Of a DNA stretch of 64,000 bases, positions 62,181 to 64,000 are shown in pieces. This DNA comes from Rhipicephalus microplus (taxonomy: Eukaryota; Arthropoda; Arachnida; Ixodida; Ixodidae), in the NCBI RefSeq assembly GCF_043290135.1, contig NC_134710.1, forward strand, positions 202,424,692 through 202,488,691, written 5' to 3'. The translations under genes were made by a program, and so were the position numbers. Numbering within the stretch: position 1 is the stretch's first letter; each line of letters opens with the position of its first letter. The notes below the pieces were generated by a model. The model searched no databases. It saw only the letters and a list, made by a program, of their open reading frames with translations, and was not told where the DNA came from.

Positions 62181-62400
62181 TTACACATTTAAACAGACCT
62201 CGGACAAAGTAGCAGCACGCGAAATTAAACAAAATAACTTTTTGTTAAGAGACCATTCCCACAAGCCTTTTCCGTTTAAATCTGTTTTAAATCCCCAAGC
62301 CACGTGATGTGACATAGAGTCCCCAGTAACTAATATATTCTTTCTGCAGGCAGATAACATGACATCTAGACTTCTTCTGTTTTGCACTCCTGCCGGGAAA
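62181..62400 (-). pseudogene. LINE endonuclease fragment
   Basis: NILVTGDSMSHHVAWGFKTD corresponds to the APE-type 'GDfNaHh..WG' motif, with Asn replaced by Met. LFCLISRA and similar residues follow. Confidence 0.65.
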
Positions 62401-62980
62401 TGTGCATTTACACAAAAAAGGGCAAATCATCGGGTAATACTATGTCTAATGTCAAAATTTCCCAATCAGGAGCCTTACACCGATAGGATATCTTAGGTTT
62501 GTGACTGAATTTAGTTTATATTAAGACAGCGAGTCCACCACCTCTACCAGGTCGATTCAAACAAAATAGCCGATACTTTTTAGGTAAAACTTTTGACCGA
62601 GTGAAAGCCAGGTTTCTGGAAGTGAAATATTATCCAAAAAAATTGCGAAGAAAGTTATAATAAGTTTGTGGCTGCAGAAACATTTGATTTCTAATTGCAC
62701 TGTGATATGTTTAATGGACCTATTTTAATAGTAGAACCGGAGCAGAAACTGCTTGGTTCAAGATGTCATTTCACAAAAAGTCTTTCTTAGACAGATTCTC
62801 AAGGAAGTCCTTCTTGGACAGATACTTTTTCATTTCGAATCATGTGAAGAACTTTTTGACAGGGGAGACCAGGTACGCTTCAGAGCCTTATGACAGTCCA
62901 TACTCATATCTGCAACGGCTTCCGAGTTGTCCGTTAGGGGCTACAGATCATCTTGTTCTGTAGTTTTGGAAAGCACTGCC

Positions 62981-63700
62981 TTAGGAGAGAGATCGCTGAC
63001 GTGCTGTCGCACTGTCTATCCCCGTGCGCTGCGACAACACTGAAGCCTGAGAATCCCAATCTTGCGTATATGCTACCCCAAGAATTTGAGAGAGTTCATT
63101 AGAAACCAATTGTGGCAAGGTTTCAAAAAGGTTGTTTGCGAGGCGTTCGATTGCCTTTTCCGTAGCCTTCTTTATAGCTTCTGCGACAAATTTTGCGAGG
63201 AATGCATCCGAGGCGGCGGTATTACGAGCTGCGACGCCTGCATAGCCTTTGGATCTCTCCTCCATTTCCGCTACTGCTTCTCTCCGAGAGCACCAGTGCG
63301 TTCTACAATATCCACCATACCAAGCTTGCTGCCTTTTGCCACACGATCTGCACAGTCTGCAGGGTACGCCCCACTACATAAGCAGCACCTCTCTTCATCA
63401 GAGCTAAAGTCTCGGCTGTTATGGCTCTCTCCTGACTAGTGGCTTCTGATCGGCACCCTTTAACGTTGTGTCCATGCCGCTAATATTTCAAACACTGTAG
63501 AGGTTTGGGGGAAAGTGGCTCTGTAATTTAGATTAGTGGTCATGTCTTAATTTATAAAGGTCTGACTGTTCCTAAAAAGGTCACGATCACTGATTCGGTT
63601 GGGGTTTTTCAGCTGTCAATCATACGGGTGCACCTGTATACAGAAATTTCGCCCGCCAAAGAAAACAAATGCAGTATTTCTGCAGGCGTCAGGCTTGTGT
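62981..63700 (-). pseudogene. LINE ORF1 with zinc knuckles
   Basis: Near 63480 the minus strand reads a knuckle-like RHGHNVKGC, with upstream Cys positions partly lost to a stop. A second Cys cluster (CCLCSGAYPADC) follows near 63380. The downstream frame 62981-63265 is helical and charged (FVAEAIKKATEKAIERLANN). Nucleic-acid-binding role in the family. Confidence 0.55.
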
Positions 63701-64000
63701 CTGCAACACAGGCGTCTATACACGCAAGCGTCCGATTCAAACGACACACCGACTATTTGGGTAACGAAGAACGCTGTTTTTTTATTAGACACTTTTTATA
63801 TATCTTTGAACGTGAAGATGTTGTGCGCACAAACGCGTTGAGGGGCACAGAACGCGGCTTAAGCCAGCGTGTCTGCTGTCGAAACAGCAACGCACGTTAC
63901 AGTGTCTACACCACGAACTACTCCTTTCAAGCATGCGAGGTGTGCTGGAATGAACGAGCTGACCGGATGCACTGCAAACTACGAGCACTGCAGAAGCTCA
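63701..64000. other. no recognisable gene
   Basis: May hold the 5' end of the LINE; no domain seen. Confidence 0.3.

Larger units (their letters stand above)
58910..63700 (-). mobile_element. LINE with ORF1, APE endonuclease, RT and RNase H (I-like), decayed
   Basis: Minus-strand order: zinc-knuckle ORF1 (about 63700-62980), endonuclease (about 62800-62180), reverse transcriptase (about 61090-60110), RNase H (59513-59121) and a short 3' region with AATAAA near 58930. RNase H after RT occurs in the I and related clades. All parts carry stops and shifts. A SINE (61313-61548) and a + strand LINE tail (about 59516-59697) are inserted in it. The 5' end may lie beyond 63700. Confidence 0.75.

Overview
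The window looks like nuclear DNA from a hard tick (Ixodidae, probably a metastriate such as Rhipicephalus or Dermacentor). The main reason is six recognisable copies or fragments of a tRNA-derived SINE of the tick 'Ruka' type. These come with Penelope-like elements, Gypsy elements, an RNase-H-bearing LINE, mariner-like DNA transposons, many TIR-bearing MITEs and long (TA)n microsatellites. Nothing indicates a prokaryote: there are no operons, rRNA or CRISPR, and coding sequence is sparse and split by GT-AG introns.

One host gene can be assembled. Seven exons on the + strand (4932-5199, 8045-8195, 34389-34509, 35835-35962, 42553-42670, 52320-52673, 53684-54044) join with matching intron phase at all six junctions. 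Together they encode about 500 residues of a CLCA-family protein (calcium-activated chloride channel regulator). Both ends are missing. The HEXXH protease motif and the von Willebrand A metal-binding (MIDAS) motif that define the family both appear lost. Almost everything else between 4.9 and 54 kb lies in the introns of this gene. Its second intron is about 26.2 kb and is mostly transposable elements.

Layout. 0-5 kb: diverged dispersed repeats, a TTAA-flanked MITE and an intact SINE with target-site duplication. 7.3-7.5 kb: a hairpin element with SINE-like target duplication; a second member sits at 24.7 kb. 9.2-11.9 kb: a young gag-only LTR element. 12.6-14.1 kb: two Penelope-like fragments arranged head to head. 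16.6-17.1 kb: a TTAA-flanked MITE. 21.5-25.8 kb: a minus-strand Gypsy element with integrase before reverse transcriptase (Gmr1-like order), joined to a truncated THAP zinc-finger ORF. 25.8-33.5 kb: a decayed Gypsy element and a 5'-truncated second copy of the gag-only element, both bordered by (TA)n tracts. 36-42 kb: an LTR/gag fragment, then a mariner-like element with very long terminal inverted repeats. That mariner split an old SINE and later received a TIR element and another SINE. 43-51 kb: Penelope fragments, a perfect 37-bp inverted repeat and microsatellites. 56-58 kb: a third gag-like fragment and a SPOP-like (MATH-BTB) pseudogene, both on the minus strand. 59-63.7 kb: a minus-strand LINE (ORF1 zinc knuckle, endonuclease, YADD reverse transcriptase, RNase H) carrying two nested insertions.

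Apart from the CLCA-like gene, all recognisable coding sequence is mobile-element or pseudogene debris. The likely novelty is the hairpin retroposon family, the degenerate CLCA protein and the nested insertion history.
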